NCBI GenBank assembly: GCA_014649575.1
Contig: BMTH01000012.1
Coordinates: 158,122-222,121 of the forward strand
Source: Streptomyces griseoincarnatus
GTDB taxonomy: Bacteria; Actinomycetota; Actinomycetes; Streptomycetales; Streptomycetaceae
DNA: 64,000 nt
Direction of reading: 5' to 3'
Made by a program: the position numbers and the translations under genes. Shown here piece after piece: positions 16,181-24,551 of the stretch. The notes under the pieces were generated by a model. The model searched no databases, was not told the origin of the DNA, and saw only the letters and a list, made by a program, of their open reading frames with translations. The number at the start of each line of letters is the position of its first letter. The stretch's first letter is position 1.

Positions 16181-17686
16181 GTGAGTGAGGTCCTGCCGCC
16201 GCGTGCGGACGTGTGTGAGACGCACACCGCGATCCTGTTCTTCGCCGGTGGCCGGGTCCACAAGCTGAAGAAGCCGGTGAGTCTGGGCTTCCTGGACTAC
16301 ACGACGGTCGCGGCCCGCCGTACGGCGTGCGAGCGGGAAGTGGCGCTCAACCGACGCTTCTCCCCCGACGTCTACCTGGGACTCGGTGAACTGCGCGAGC
16401 CCGGCTACGGGGATCCGGAGCCGCTCGTGGTGATGCGCCGGATGCCGACGGACCGCCGTCTGTCTCATCTGGTGCGTGAGGGGGCGGACGTCGACGACGT
16501 CCTTCGGTGCGTCGCCCGGCAGCTCGCGGCCTGGCACGCGCGGGCGCCCAGAGGCCCGCAGGTGGACGCGCAGGGCACTCGGGACGCTCTCTCAGCGCGT
16601 TGGGAGGACAGCTTCCGGCAGGTGCGTGAGCTGACGCAGGACGGCGACCTGCCCGACGGACTGCCGGAGGTGGAGCGGCTGGCACGCCGCTATCTGGCGG
16701 GGCGCGAGCTGCTGTTCGACACACGGATCGAGCAGGGCCGGATGGTCGACGGACACGGCGATCTGCTCGCCGAAGACATCTTCTGCCTCGACGACGGCCC
16801 CCGCCTGCTCGACTGCCTGGAGTTCGACGACCACCTGCGGTACGTCGACGGCCTGGACGACGCCGCGTTCCTCGCCATGGACCTGGAACAGCTCGACGCT
16901 CCGCAGGCCGCCGCGTTCTTCCTCGCGCGGTACGGCGAGTTCTCGGGCGACCCGGCACCGCCCTCCCTGTGGCACCACTACGTCGCCTACCGCGCGTTCG
17001 TCCGCGCCAAGGTGTCGCTCATCCAGGCACGCCAGGGCGCGCCGGGAGCGGAGGCGGTGTTCCGGCGGCTGCTCTCCACGACGCTGCGGCATCTTCGGGC
17101 AGCGGCCGTCAGCCTCACCCTGGTCGGCGGGATGCCGGGCAGCGGCAAGTCCACCCTGGCCGGGGCCTTGGCCGACCGCCTGGGGGTCGCCCTGCTCAGC
17201 AGCGACCGGCTCCGCAAGCAACTGGCGGGCATCCCGGCGGACCGGTCCGCTGCGGCAGGGTACCGCGAGGGCATCTACACACCGGAGTGGACGGCGAGGA
17301 CGTACGCGGCGCTGCTCGACCACGCGTCCGCGCTGCTGTCCGCCGGGGAGTCCGTCGTCCTGGACGCCACGTGGTCCGACGAGGCTCAGCGGGACGCCGC
17401 CCTGCGCGTCGCCGAACGGACCAGCACCGACCTGGTCGCCCTGCACTGCCACGTGCCGGACGACGTGGCCGCGGCGCGCCTCGACGCGCGCACGCCGGGG
17501 CCCTCGGACGCAGACGCCTCCGTCGCCGCGGCGATGCGGGGCGCGGAACCGCCCTGGCCGGAGGCCGCCACGGTCGACACCAGCGGTTCCCTGGGCGCCG
17601 CCGTCGAACAGGCCCTGGCCGCCGTACGCCCATGGGGCACGGCTCAGGCACCGGTGTTCCGGCGCCCCTACATGGAGCCCGACTGA
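16181..17686 (+). CDS. Aminoglycoside-phosphotransferase-like/P-loop ATPase fusion (Rv2004c-like)
   Basis: A 501-residue cytosolic protein in two parts. Residues about 1-305 resemble an APH-type kinase: HTAILFFAGGRVHKLKKPV, MVDGHGDLLAEDIFCLDDG (catalytic HGDL), LLDCLEFDDHLR (DFG-like metal position). Residues about 310-495 are a P-loop kinase of the gluconate/zeta-toxin kind: Walker A GMPGSGKSTLAGALADR and VVLDATWSDEAQRDAALR. The same two-part architecture occurs in Rv2004c of the M. tuberculosis DosR regulon. The substrate is unknown. The GTG at 16181 has GGCGGAGGA upstream. It is divergent from the Rv1733c-like operon, with a shared candidate operator. Confidence 0.85.
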   Translation: MSEVLPPRADVCETHTAILFFAGGRVHKLKKPVSLGFLDYTTVAARRTACEREVALNRRFSPDVYLGLGELREPGYGDPEPLVVMRRMPTDRRLSHLVREGADVDDVLRCVARQLAAWHARAPRGPQVDAQGTRDALSARWEDSFRQVRELTQDGDLPDGLPEVERLARRYLAGRELLFDTRIEQGRMVDGHGDLLAEDIFCLDDGPRLLDCLEFDDHLRYVDGLDDAAFLAMDLEQLDAPQAAAFFLARYGEFSGDPAPPSLWHHYVAYRAFVRAKVSLIQARQGAPGAEAVFRRLLSTTLRHLRAAAVSLTLVGGMPGSGKSTLAGALADRLGVALLSSDRLRKQLAGIPADRSAAAGYREGIYTPEWTARTYAALLDHASALLSAGESVVLDATWSDEAQRDAALRVAERTSTDLVALHCHVPDDVAAARLDARTPGPSDADASVAAAMRGAEPPWPEAATVDTSGSLGAAVEQALAAVRPWGTAQAPVFRRPYMEPD

Positions 17687-17777
17687 CGACCGCTGCCCCA
17701 GTGGGTGCCGGCGTTCGCCCGCGCCGGCCGGCTCACCCAGGTGCCGCGGGGCTCGACGCGCGGAAGGCAGGCCGCGC

Positions 17778-18089
17778 TTGCGGGGAGCTCCCCGGGCGGG
17801 AGACCGCCTGCCGGATGCGGCGGTCCGCGTCGGGGACTCGACGGAGCGGCTCCGCGGGCTGCTGACGCGCCCCGGGGTGCACCTGCTGCTGCGAAGCGAC
17901 GCGGTTCCACAGCCGGACACGCTGAACGGGCCGAGGCCGACCGTCCTGCGGCTGTCCGACAGTCCTGGTCGTGGCCTGGTCGCGGTGCGTCCGGACGGCC
18001 ACATCGGCTTCCGCAGCGGGGCCTGCGATCCAGAGGAGCTGACCAGTTGGCTCGCCTTGGCCGGAGCGGTGCCGCCTCTGTCCCTGTGA
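17778..18089 (+). pseudogene. C-terminal remnant of an FAD-dependent monooxygenase
   Basis: From 17778 the frame gives APRAGDRLPDAAVRVGDSTE, then LLTRPGVHLLLRSDA, LVAVRPDGHIGFRSG and LTSWLALAGAVPP. This is the thioredoxin-like C-terminal domain of PheA/TfdB-type aromatic hydroxylases (GxRxPD motif and the late VRPDG..G.R). The FAD- and substrate-binding domains, about 400 residues, are absent, and only a TTG could start it. It is best read as a deletion relic between the kinase gene and the alcohol dehydrogenase. Confidence 0.68.
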
Positions 18090-18222
18090 CGCTGCCGTCC
18101 TGGACACCCCCGGCCCCGCCCCATCACCGATGTCTCATCGCGGTAGGTGTCACCGGTTGCCCGGCGGACCGTACGGGGCGACGGTGGACGAGGGCGGCCA
18201 CACTGTCAGGGAGTGGGTGACC

Positions 18223-19251
18223 ATGCGCGCTCTCGTCTATCACGGCCCCGGGCGGATTTCCTGGGAGACCGTCGAAGATCCCGTGGTGGAAGAACCCACG
18301 GACGCCCTCGTACGTGTCGAGACCACGACGATCTGCGGCACCGACCTGCACATCCTGAACGGGGACCTGGGCGACGTGGCGGCGGGAACGGTTCTCGGTC
18401 ACGAGGCGGTCGGCGAGGTGGTCTCGACCGGCAGCGACGTCCGACGGCTGCAGCCGGGCCACCGTGTCATTGTCTCGTCCGTCTCCGCCTGCGGCCGATG
18501 CCTGCCGTGCCGCGACCGCATGTTCGGGCAGTGCCGCGGGGGCGGCGGGTGGATCCTGGGACACCTGATCCACGGCACCCAGGCCGAGTACGTGCGGGTG
18601 CCGTTCGCCGACCAGTCGACGCACCGTCTGTCCTTCTCCGGCCCGGCCGACGAGGCGGTCCTCCTCTCCGAGGTGCTGCCCACCGCCTACGAGGTGGGCG
18701 TGCGGAACGGCGAGGTCGGTCCAGGAGACATCGTGGTCGTGGTGGGCGCGGGACCCGTCGGTCTCGCCACCGTGGCGATCGCGCGGCTCTACTCGCCGCG
18801 CCGGGTCGTCGCGGTGGACCTCTCCGCCGCCCGGCTGGACGCCGCGGTCCGCATGGGTGCGGACGCCGCGGAGACGCCTGGCCGGATGATCGCCGAGCTG
18901 TACGACGGGCCGGGCGCCGACGTGGTGGTCGAGGCGTCGGGCGAGCCGGACGGGTTCGTGCTGTGCACCCGCGCCGTGCGCACCGGCGGCCACATCGCCG
19001 TCGTCGGCACACCGGGCCGGTCCAGCACGCTGCACCTGGAGTCCCTGTGGCGCAAGAACGTCACGATCAGCACCGGCCAGGTCGACACCTCGTCCACGCC
19101 CTGGCTGATGGAGCTGCTGAGGTTCGGGCGCCTGCGGGTCTCACCACTGATCACCCACACCCTCCGGCTCGACCAGGCGGAAGAGGCCTATGAGGTGTTC
19201 GCCCACGGTGTGACCTCCGGCGCGCTCAAGGTCGCGCTGCGTCTTGGGTGA
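18223..19251 (+). CDS. Zinc-dependent alcohol dehydrogenase, medium-chain
   Basis: A 342-residue NAD(P)-dependent dehydrogenase. The catalytic zinc site is in TTICGTDLHILNG and GHEAVGEVVSTG; the structural zinc loop SACGRCLPCRDRMFGQCRG supplies four cysteines. The Rossmann motif is VVVVGAGPVGLATVA. Best similarity by motif is to the TDH/isopropanol-dehydrogenase branch (ILGHLIHGTQAEYVRVPFAD). It likely oxidises or reduces a small alcohol or aldehyde; the substrate cannot be set from sequence. The ATG at 18223 is preferred over GTG 18217 because AGGGAG is spaced correctly. It stands alone, with no island-type repeat clearly visible upstream. Confidence 0.9.
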   Translation: MRALVYHGPGRISWETVEDPVVEEPTDALVRVETTTICGTDLHILNGDLGDVAAGTVLGHEAVGEVVSTGSDVRRLQPGHRVIVSSVSACGRCLPCRDRMFGQCRGGGGWILGHLIHGTQAEYVRVPFADQSTHRLSFSGPADEAVLLSEVLPTAYEVGVRNGEVGPGDIVVVVGAGPVGLATVAIARLYSPRRVVAVDLSAARLDAAVRMGADAAETPGRMIAELYDGPGADVVVEASGEPDGFVLCTRAVRTGGHIAVVGTPGRSSTLHLESLWRKNVTISTGQVDTSSTPWLMELLRFGRLRVSPLITHTLRLDQAEEAYEVFAHGVTSGALKVALRLG

Positions 19252-19392
19252 AGGGGATACGGCAGGTGACCACGGCCCGGCGCGGTCACCTGCGCACGGG
19301 ACTGCCGGTGAAGACGTCCGCGGCGGGAAATGCGGTCACAGGCTGGTGTGGCTCGGACAGCCCTGACATGGACGAGAGTTGGCCACCTGGTC

Positions 19393-20265
19393 TCAGGCCG
19401 GAACCGTGATGACCGGGCAGCGCGCGTGATGGAGTACTCCCTGGCTCACCGAACCCAGCACCATGCCCGTGAATCCGCCGCGTCCACGAGAACCCACGAC
19501 CAGTCCGAGGGCGTGCTCGGACGCCTGTGTCAGGACGTCCACGGGGTGACCACGCACGACTTCGTGGTGCAGTTCCACGTCCGGGTGCGCCTCAGTGCGA
19601 CCCGCGACCGTCTCAGCCAGGACCCGGCGGCATTCGCCCAGCGCGGCGTGCTCGTCCAGGAGCCCGAGCAGCGGCGGATGCCACACGTACAACGCCCGCA
19701 GGTTCGCGCCGCGTAGTGCCGCTTCCTCCATGGCCAGGTTCACGGCTTCGGCCGAGTGCTCGCTGCCGTCGACACCGACCACGAAGTAGGCGGGCTGCTG
19801 GGTGACGTGCTCGGGTTCCGGTACGACCACGACCGGGCAAGCGGCATGCGCCGCGAGCGGCAGCGCCACCGAGGGGGCCGAGAAGAGTGTGCGCCGCCTG
19901 CTCAGGTGCCAGGAACCGACCACCACGAGCGAGGCGTTGCGCGTCTCCTCGTGGAGAATCCACGCAGGCTCGCCCTCCGCCAGCAGCGTCGACAGCTCCA
20001 CCGTCGGCTGCCGGGTCTCCACGAAGGACACGGCGTCCCTCAGCACCCGGTCACCGAGCCCGTGCAGCTCGCGGTTCCATTCCTCCCACGACGGCCGTAC
20101 CTCCCCCGACCGGTAGCCGCCGGTGGGGGTTCCCTGAGCGTGCACGAGCCGCAGGGGCAGCCTGCGCCGCTGTGCCTCGTCGGCGGCCCAGGACAGTGCC
20201 AGGCGCTTCTCCGGGTCAGGATCGACGCCGACCACGATCGGGCGGCGCCCGTCCGCACCAGTCAT
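19393..20265 (-). CDS. Universal stress protein, tandem Usp domains
   Basis: A 290-residue two-domain Usp. Domain 1 begins RRPIVVGVDPDPEKRLAL, with Asp-Pro in place of the usual DGS, and its later motif (GSWHLSRRRTLFSAPSVALPL) lacks the ATP pattern. Domain 2 (AYFVVGVDGSEHSAEAV; GSRGRGGFTGMVLGSVSQGVLHH) keeps it fully. So probably only the C-terminal half binds nucleotide, the reverse of the usp at 10754. GGAGGTGG precedes the ATG. It is divergent from the single-domain usp at 20460. Confidence 0.93.
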   Translation of the reverse strand: MTGADGRRPIVVGVDPDPEKRLALSWAADEAQRRRLPLRLVHAQGTPTGGYRSGEVRPSWEEWNRELHGLGDRVLRDAVSFVETRQPTVELSTLLAEGEPAWILHEETRNASLVVVGSWHLSRRRTLFSAPSVALPLAAHAACPVVVVPEPEHVTQQPAYFVVGVDGSEHSAEAVNLAMEEAALRGANLRALYVWHPPLLGLLDEHAALGECRRVLAETVAGRTEAHPDVELHHEVVRGHPVDVLTQASEHALGLVVGSRGRGGFTGMVLGSVSQGVLHHARCPVITVPA

Positions 20266-20386
20266 GCCACCTCCAGGTACCTGCTCACAGGGCCGGCCCC
20301 CACTTCCAGCCTCGCGTCCTCAGCCGGGTGGCGCCACGCAGCTCACCTTCGAGGCAGGGCTCGTCCGGCATGCTTCAGCTCTGCCA

Positions 20387-20400
20387 GGGCCGGCTGGCGC
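20387..20400. promoter_or_regulatory. Candidate inverted repeat between two usp genes
   Basis: GGGCC-GGCT-GGCGC, 60 bp upstream of the usp at 20460 and 122 bp upstream of the divergent one ending at 19393. It is a weaker match, with one arm imperfect. Confidence 0.3.
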
Positions 20401-20459
20401 GGTGGCGAGGGTTCCGGCAGCGTGGAAGAGCGGGGGCCGTCTGTGTGAGGTGATGGGCC

Positions 20460-20909
20460 ATGGAATCCTCTGAGGTACCGCGGATCGTCGTGGGCGTCGA
20501 CGGCTCCCCTTCGTCGTACGCCGCTCTGCTGTGGGCGGATCGCCATGCGCGGACCATCGGCGGTGCCGTGGAGGCGATCCACGTCTGGGACACACCGGCC
20601 GCCCGAGGGTGGGACGGACCGACGATCGAGCCCCTGTTCGACGTCGAACAAGCCCGTGAACGCTTCGCCCAGGAGTTGCGGACCGTTTTTCCCGAGGGCC
20701 CTCCTCCTGGGCTCACGCAGCATCTCGTCGAGGGCGACCCGTCTGACGTACTGGTCCGTGCGTCGGAAGGGGCAGAGGTGCTCGTGGTGGGACGCCGCGG
20801 GCGCGGCGGATTCGCCCGGCTGGTGCTGGGGTCGGTCAGCCAGCGGTGCGCCCAGCACGCGGCCTGTCCCGTCGTCGTGGTACGCCAGGAGGACGCCCCC
20901 TCACGCTGA
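20460..20909 (+). CDS. Universal stress protein, single domain
   Basis: A 149-residue single Usp domain with all hallmarks: PRIVVGVDGSPSSYAALLWA at the N terminus and VVGRRGRGGFARLVLGSVSQRCAQHAACPVVVVR at the C terminus, including G-x2-G-x9-GS for ATP. It most probably acts as a dimer. No clear Shine-Dalgarno is visible beyond GTGAGG. Its last nine bases overlap the 3' end of the convergent DUF190 gene. Confidence 0.93.
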   Translation: MESSEVPRIVVGVDGSPSSYAALLWADRHARTIGGAVEAIHVWDTPAARGWDGPTIEPLFDVEQARERFAQELRTVFPEGPPPGLTQHLVEGDPSDVLVRASEGAEVLVVGRRGRGGFARLVLGSVSQRCAQHAACPVVVVRQEDAPSR

Positions 20910-21254
20910 CCGCGGATCGCTGTCGCGGACGTAGCGAACGATTTCACACTCGTCGACGACCACCAGCCCTTCACCGATCAGTTCGTCCAGCACCGGCAGG
21001 AAGGCACGGATCTTCTCCTCGGCGTCCACGATGATCACGGCGACCGGCAGATCCAGGGCCAGCGAGAAGAACCGCTGGGTGTGTACGAGGGAGGACGCAC
21101 CATAGCCCTCGATGCCATGCAGAACACTGGCGCCGGCCAGTCCTGCCTTGTGAGCCCTGCGCACTATCTCGGGATAGAGACTTTTGTGATGCCACGTGTC
21201 CCTTTCGCCGACGAAAATCGTCAGACGCAGAGCTTTGCCCGTGTGTTTGGCCAT
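20901..21254 (-). CDS. DUF190 family protein
   Basis: A 117-residue PII-like ferredoxin-fold protein of the DUF190 family. The N terminus GKALRLTIFVGERDTWHHKSLYPEIVRRA and GLAGASVLHGIEGYGASS, then LPVAVIIVDAEEKIRAFLPVLDELI, are typical. Family members are often next to crcB or CBS proteins and are thought to sense a nucleotide or ion; the ligand is unknown. The ATG at 21254 was chosen for MAKHTGKALRL, with GGAGG seven bases upstream; the open frame to 21293 is not homologous. It lies downstream of an N-terminal stub of another gene, so the two may be remnants of one transcript. Confidence 0.82.
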   Translation of the reverse strand: MAKHTGKALRLTIFVGERDTWHHKSLYPEIVRRAHKAGLAGASVLHGIEGYGASSLVHTQRFFSLALDLPVAVIIVDAEEKIRAFLPVLDELIGEGLVVVDECEIVRYVRDSDPRSA

Positions 21255-21349
21255 CACCGCCTCCAAGCAGACCCAGGACGGGTCGCTCCACATCCGACGG
21301 TAGCGGCCACGGCGAGAAGCGACAGCGAGGGAGCCGGCGGCGAAGCCGC

Positions 21350-21420
21350 TCCATGCGCACGGTGGTCCCGTCCGTGAGCAGCGCGTGCACTGCGGGGCGG
21401 TGCCGCGTCGCGTCCGTCAT
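21350..21420 (-). pseudogene. N-terminal stub of a GNAT-like gene
   Basis: A strong ribosome site (GGAGGAGAG) precedes ATG 21420, and the first codons read MTDATRHRPAVHALLTDGTT then VR, matching the start of Streptomyces GNAT/acyl-CoA-synthetase-type proteins (usually VRIRP next). After about 24 residues the homology ends, and the DUF190 gene begins about 100 bp on. The signals for expression remain but the body has been deleted. The identification rests on one short motif. Confidence 0.4.
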
Positions 21421-21512
21421 GGCTGCTCTCCTCCGAATTGCTCGGACTCTGTGTCCGGTCGAGCGTCTGTCACGGCGGCAGCCCGGCCCAGGGTCGCCCT
21501 GGGGCTCCCTGA

Positions 21513-21526
21513 GGGCCGGTCGCCCC
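21513..21526. promoter_or_regulatory. Candidate inverted repeat upstream of the stub/DUF190 unit
   Basis: GGGCC-GGTC-GCCCC lies 93 bp upstream of the ATG at 21420. Spacing and arms match the other island sites, suggesting the DUF190 gene has inherited the promoter of the deleted gene. Confidence 0.35.
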
Positions 21527-21564
21527 GTCCCCCTCCGGCCGTCCCGGGCGACGGCTCCGGGCGG

Positions 21565-22428
21565 TCACGCCGTGTCGGGGACGACCGCGACGGGACAGGC
21601 GGAGTGGTGCAGAAGCGTGTGGGCGACCCGGCCGAGGCGGTGCCCGAACTGCCCGGGGCGCCGTCGGCCGACGACCAGCAGATCCGCGCCGTACGAGGCG
21701 TTCAGCAACACGCGCCAAGCAGGTCCCTCGACCGTGAGCCGGTGCAGACGCACGTCCGCCGGGGTGTCGACGAGTACGGCTTGCAGTTCCTCGGCCGCCC
21801 GTTCCTCGTGCACCCGCTCGGGCGTACCCGTGAGCAGCGGATGGTCGGCGGTGTCGTGGGTGGGGCACCGCCATGCCCGTACGGCGTCCAGAACAGCCCC
21901 ACGCCGCCGGGCCTCTTCCGTGGCGAAGCGCACCGCGGCCGTGGGCGCGGCGGCCACGCCCACGACCACACGGCGGTGACGGCCTTCGACGGCCCGGTTG
22001 TCGTGGCTTCCTCGGACCACGACGACGGCGCAGTTCGCCGTGGCGGCCACGGTCAGGCTGACGGAGCCGAGCAGGAGGTCGGCGAGTTCACCGCGCCCTC
22101 GGGTCCCCAGAATCACGGCGGAGGCGTTGCGCGCCTCGCGAAGGAGAACGTACTCGGGCTCCTCGGCCACCGCTTCGGTGGTGACGGCGAGGTCGGGGTG
22201 GTGACGGCGGGCGCGGCGGCCGGCGACGACGAGGATGTCGTCCGGAGTCACACGACGGGACGGCTCGTCGAACTCTCGGGCGAGGGATCCGCCCTCGTAC
22301 CGGTCCCAGCGGTAGGCATGAACGATCCGCAGGGGCAGTTCACGCAGCCCGGCCTCGTCGGCCGCCCAGTCGACGGCCCGCAGACTCGACTCGGAACCAT
22401 CCACGCCGACGACCATGGGCAGGGGCAT
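21565..22428 (-). CDS. Universal stress protein, tandem Usp domains
   Basis: A 287-residue two-domain Usp, similar in layout to the one at 10754. Domain 1 starts LPMVVGVDGSESSLRAVDWAA and has GTRGRGELADLLLGSVSLTV. Domain 2 starts RRVVVGVAAAPTAAVRFA and ends GRRRPGQFGHRLGRVAHTLLHHSACPV, with GR instead of G(S/T). It is the last gene of a three-gene operon, usp-adhP-usp, beginning only four bases after the adhP stop. Confidence 0.94.
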   Translation of the reverse strand: MPLPMVVGVDGSESSLRAVDWAADEAGLRELPLRIVHAYRWDRYEGGSLAREFDEPSRRVTPDDILVVAGRRARRHHPDLAVTTEAVAEEPEYVLLREARNASAVILGTRGRGELADLLLGSVSLTVAATANCAVVVVRGSHDNRAVEGRHRRVVVGVAAAPTAAVRFATEEARRRGAVLDAVRAWRCPTHDTADHPLLTGTPERVHEERAAEELQAVLVDTPADVRLHRLTVEGPAWRVLLNASYGADLLVVGRRRPGQFGHRLGRVAHTLLHHSACPVAVVPDTA

Positions 22429-22432
22429 CGTC

Positions 22433-23455
22433 TCAGCCTTCCGAGCCGAGGTCGAACACGATCCGGGCCTTGACCTGGCCGCCGAGGACCTCTGCGATGC
22501 AGTCGTTGACGGCGGTGAGCGGCCGTGTCTCCCGGATGACCTCGGTGCGGCCCTCGGCGTGCAGCTGGAGGACCTCGGCGAGGTCCTGACGGGTGCCCAC
22601 GATGGACCCGATGATCGAAGTGCCGTTGAGGACGGTGTCGAAGATCGGAACCTCGAGCGTCCCGTGGGCCGGCAGGGCCACCATGACGAGCTTTCCGCCG
22701 CGTCGCAGACCGGAGTAGACGGCGGCGAACGCCGCGGGGTTCACCGCGAGAGCGAGGGCCACGTGCGCACCGCCGTGTCGCTTCAGCTCTGTGGCGACGT
22801 CCTGGGTACGGGCGTCGATGACGATGTCCGCGCCGAGTTCCCGGGCGAGTCGCAGCTTGTCGTCGGTGACGTCGATCGCCGCGACCCGCGCTCCGGCGAT
22901 CTTCGCGTACTGCACCGCGAGATGCCCCAGTCCGCCCACGCCCGAGATCGCGACGAGCTGGGCGGGCCTGACGTCCGCGACCTTCAGCGCCTTGTAGGTG
23001 GTGACGCCCGCGCAGGTGAGCGGGGCGGCGTCGAGCGCGCTGACGCCGTCCGGCACCGGCTGGGCGAAGTCGGCCCAGGCCAGCATCTTCTCGGCATACC
23101 CGCCGTCACAGCCGTATCCGGTGTTGACCTGGCTCTCGCACAGGGTCTCCCAGCCGGAGCGGCAGTGCTCGCACCGCCCGCACGCCTTGCCGAGCCAGGG
23201 CACGGCGACACGGGACCCCACGGCGAGGTGTGTCACTCCGTCGCCCAGCCTCTCGACCAGGCCGACACCCTCGTGACCGGGAACGAACGGCGGTGTCGGC
23301 CTGACCGGCCAGTCGCCGTGCGCCGCGTGGATGTCGGTGTGGCACAGGCCGGACGCCTCGACCCGGACGCGGACCTGGCCCGGTCCAGGCTCGGGATCGG
23401 TGCGCTCCTCGATGACCAGGGGCTTGCCGAACTCCCGGACGACCGCTGCTTTCAT
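22433..23455 (-). CDS. adhP: Zinc-dependent alcohol dehydrogenase AdhP
   Basis: A 340-residue NAD-dependent ethanol dehydrogenase. Catalytic zinc ligands are in SGLCHTDIHAAHGDWP and PGHEGVG; structural zinc cysteines in GKACGRCEHCRSGWETLCE; the cofactor motif is ISGVGGLGHLAVQYAK. The sequence is that of the AdhP/AdhA group (VNTGYGCDGGYAEKM). It lies between two usp genes in one operon, 38 bp after the first and 4 bp before the second. With AdhE it gives the island two routes between acetaldehyde and ethanol. GGAG is present seven to ten bases before the ATG. Confidence 0.95.
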   Translation of the reverse strand: MKAAVVREFGKPLVIEERTDPEPGPGQVRVRVEASGLCHTDIHAAHGDWPVRPTPPFVPGHEGVGLVERLGDGVTHLAVGSRVAVPWLGKACGRCEHCRSGWETLCESQVNTGYGCDGGYAEKMLAWADFAQPVPDGVSALDAAPLTCAGVTTYKALKVADVRPAQLVAISGVGGLGHLAVQYAKIAGARVAAIDVTDDKLRLARELGADIVIDARTQDVATELKRHGGAHVALALAVNPAAFAAVYSGLRRGGKLVMVALPAHGTLEVPIFDTVLNGTSIIGSIVGTRQDLAEVLQLHAEGRTEVIRETRPLTAVNDCIAEVLGGQVKARIVFDLGSEG

Positions 23456-23493
23456 GGTTCCGCTCCTTCTGTGCTTCTGTTCGGCAGCCCGCG

Positions 23494-24399
23494 TCAGCGG
23501 TGGGCGACGACGGCGACGGGGGCGGTCGCATGGTGCATGACCGCGTGGGCGACGGCACCGATGTGCACGCCGAAGGGGTTACGGCGGATGCGGCGGCCGA
23601 CGACGACGAGAGAGGCGTCGCGGGCCGCGTCGATGAGGTGGTCGGCCGGGCTGCCGAGCCGCGACCGTTCCGTCACCTCGACGTCCGGGTACTTCCCCCG
23701 CCACGGCAGCAGCGCTTCGGTGAGGGCGGCGGCCTGCTCGCGGACGGCGTCCTCGCGGGGGTCGACGCCCGCGGCCAGGCTGTAGACGTAGTAGGGCGGC
23801 AGGTTCCAGCCCTGGACGACGGTCAACGCGGTCCGGCGGCGCCGGGCCTCCTCGAACGCGAAGGTGATCACCGTCTCCTCGGGGCTGTCGGTGTCCAGGC
23901 CCAGGACCACGGGCCGGAAGCCGGTGGCGGCGGACGGTATGCCGGCGGGGTCCATGATGTGCTCGTCGGCGGCCTGTTCCCCCGCTCGGACCAGGACCAC
24001 GGGCACCTCGGCGTGTGCGACCACCGACTGGCCGACGGAGCCGACCAGGAAGCCCGCGAGACCGCTCAGGGCCCGCGAGCCCAGCACCAGCAGTTCCGCG
24101 TCGCGGGCGCCGTCGACCAGCGCGTCCGCAGAAGTCCCGGCCCGCTGCTCGATCGTCACCTCGACGCCGGGGTGCCGGCGCCTCAGGCCCTCCGCGGCTT
24201 CCCGGGGGATGCGCTCGGTCCAGTGCTGGAGCGTCTCGGCGCCGAGGAGCGGCGCCTGGACCACGGGCTCCGGCACCGGCTGCCACACGTGGAGCAGTCG
24301 TACCGGCACCTGGCGCAGCGCGGCTTCGCGGGCCGCCCACTCCGCGGCGGCCCGGCTCTCGGGCGAACCGTCGAGTCCTACGGTGATCATCCGGTCCAT
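23494..24399 (-). CDS. Universal stress protein, tandem Usp domains
   Basis: A 301-residue two-domain Usp. Domain 1 (MITVGLDGSPESRAAAEWAA; GSRALSGLAGFLVGSVGQSVV) keeps the ATP pattern; domain 2 (FRPVVLGLDTDSPEETVITF; GRRIRRNPFGVHIGAVAHAVMHH) has GA for the final G(S/T). The ATG at 24399 has GGAGGTGG upstream; ATG 24390 is an alternative. First gene of the operon with adhP and a second usp. A good inverted repeat lies 65 bp upstream. Confidence 0.94.
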   Translation of the reverse strand: MDRMITVGLDGSPESRAAAEWAAREAALRQVPVRLLHVWQPVPEPVVQAPLLGAETLQHWTERIPREAAEGLRRRHPGVEVTIEQRAGTSADALVDGARDAELLVLGSRALSGLAGFLVGSVGQSVVAHAEVPVVLVRAGEQAADEHIMDPAGIPSAATGFRPVVLGLDTDSPEETVITFAFEEARRRRTALTVVQGWNLPPYYVYSLAAGVDPREDAVREQAAALTEALLPWRGKYPDVEVTERSRLGSPADHLIDAARDASLVVVGRRIRRNPFGVHIGAVAHAVMHHATAPVAVVAHR

Positions 24400-24463
24400 C
24401 CTGGCCACCTCCTGTGTCACTCGTTCCGCTGTCAGCTTCTCTTCGGGCAGCCCCCGTGGGCAG

Positions 24464-24477
24464 GGGCCTGTGGTCCC
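24464..24477. promoter_or_regulatory. Candidate inverted repeat upstream of usp-adhP-usp
   Basis: GGGCC-TGTG-GTCCC, with both arms matching the GGGnC/GTCCC form, 65 bp upstream of the start at 24399. One of the three strongest matches in the island. Confidence 0.5.
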
Positions 24478-24551
24478 GGGATGGCGCCGACGGTCCTTCT
24501 CGGCGTCCTGGTGGGGCGGGTCCGTGAGTGGACCCGCCCCACCAGCCGTGC

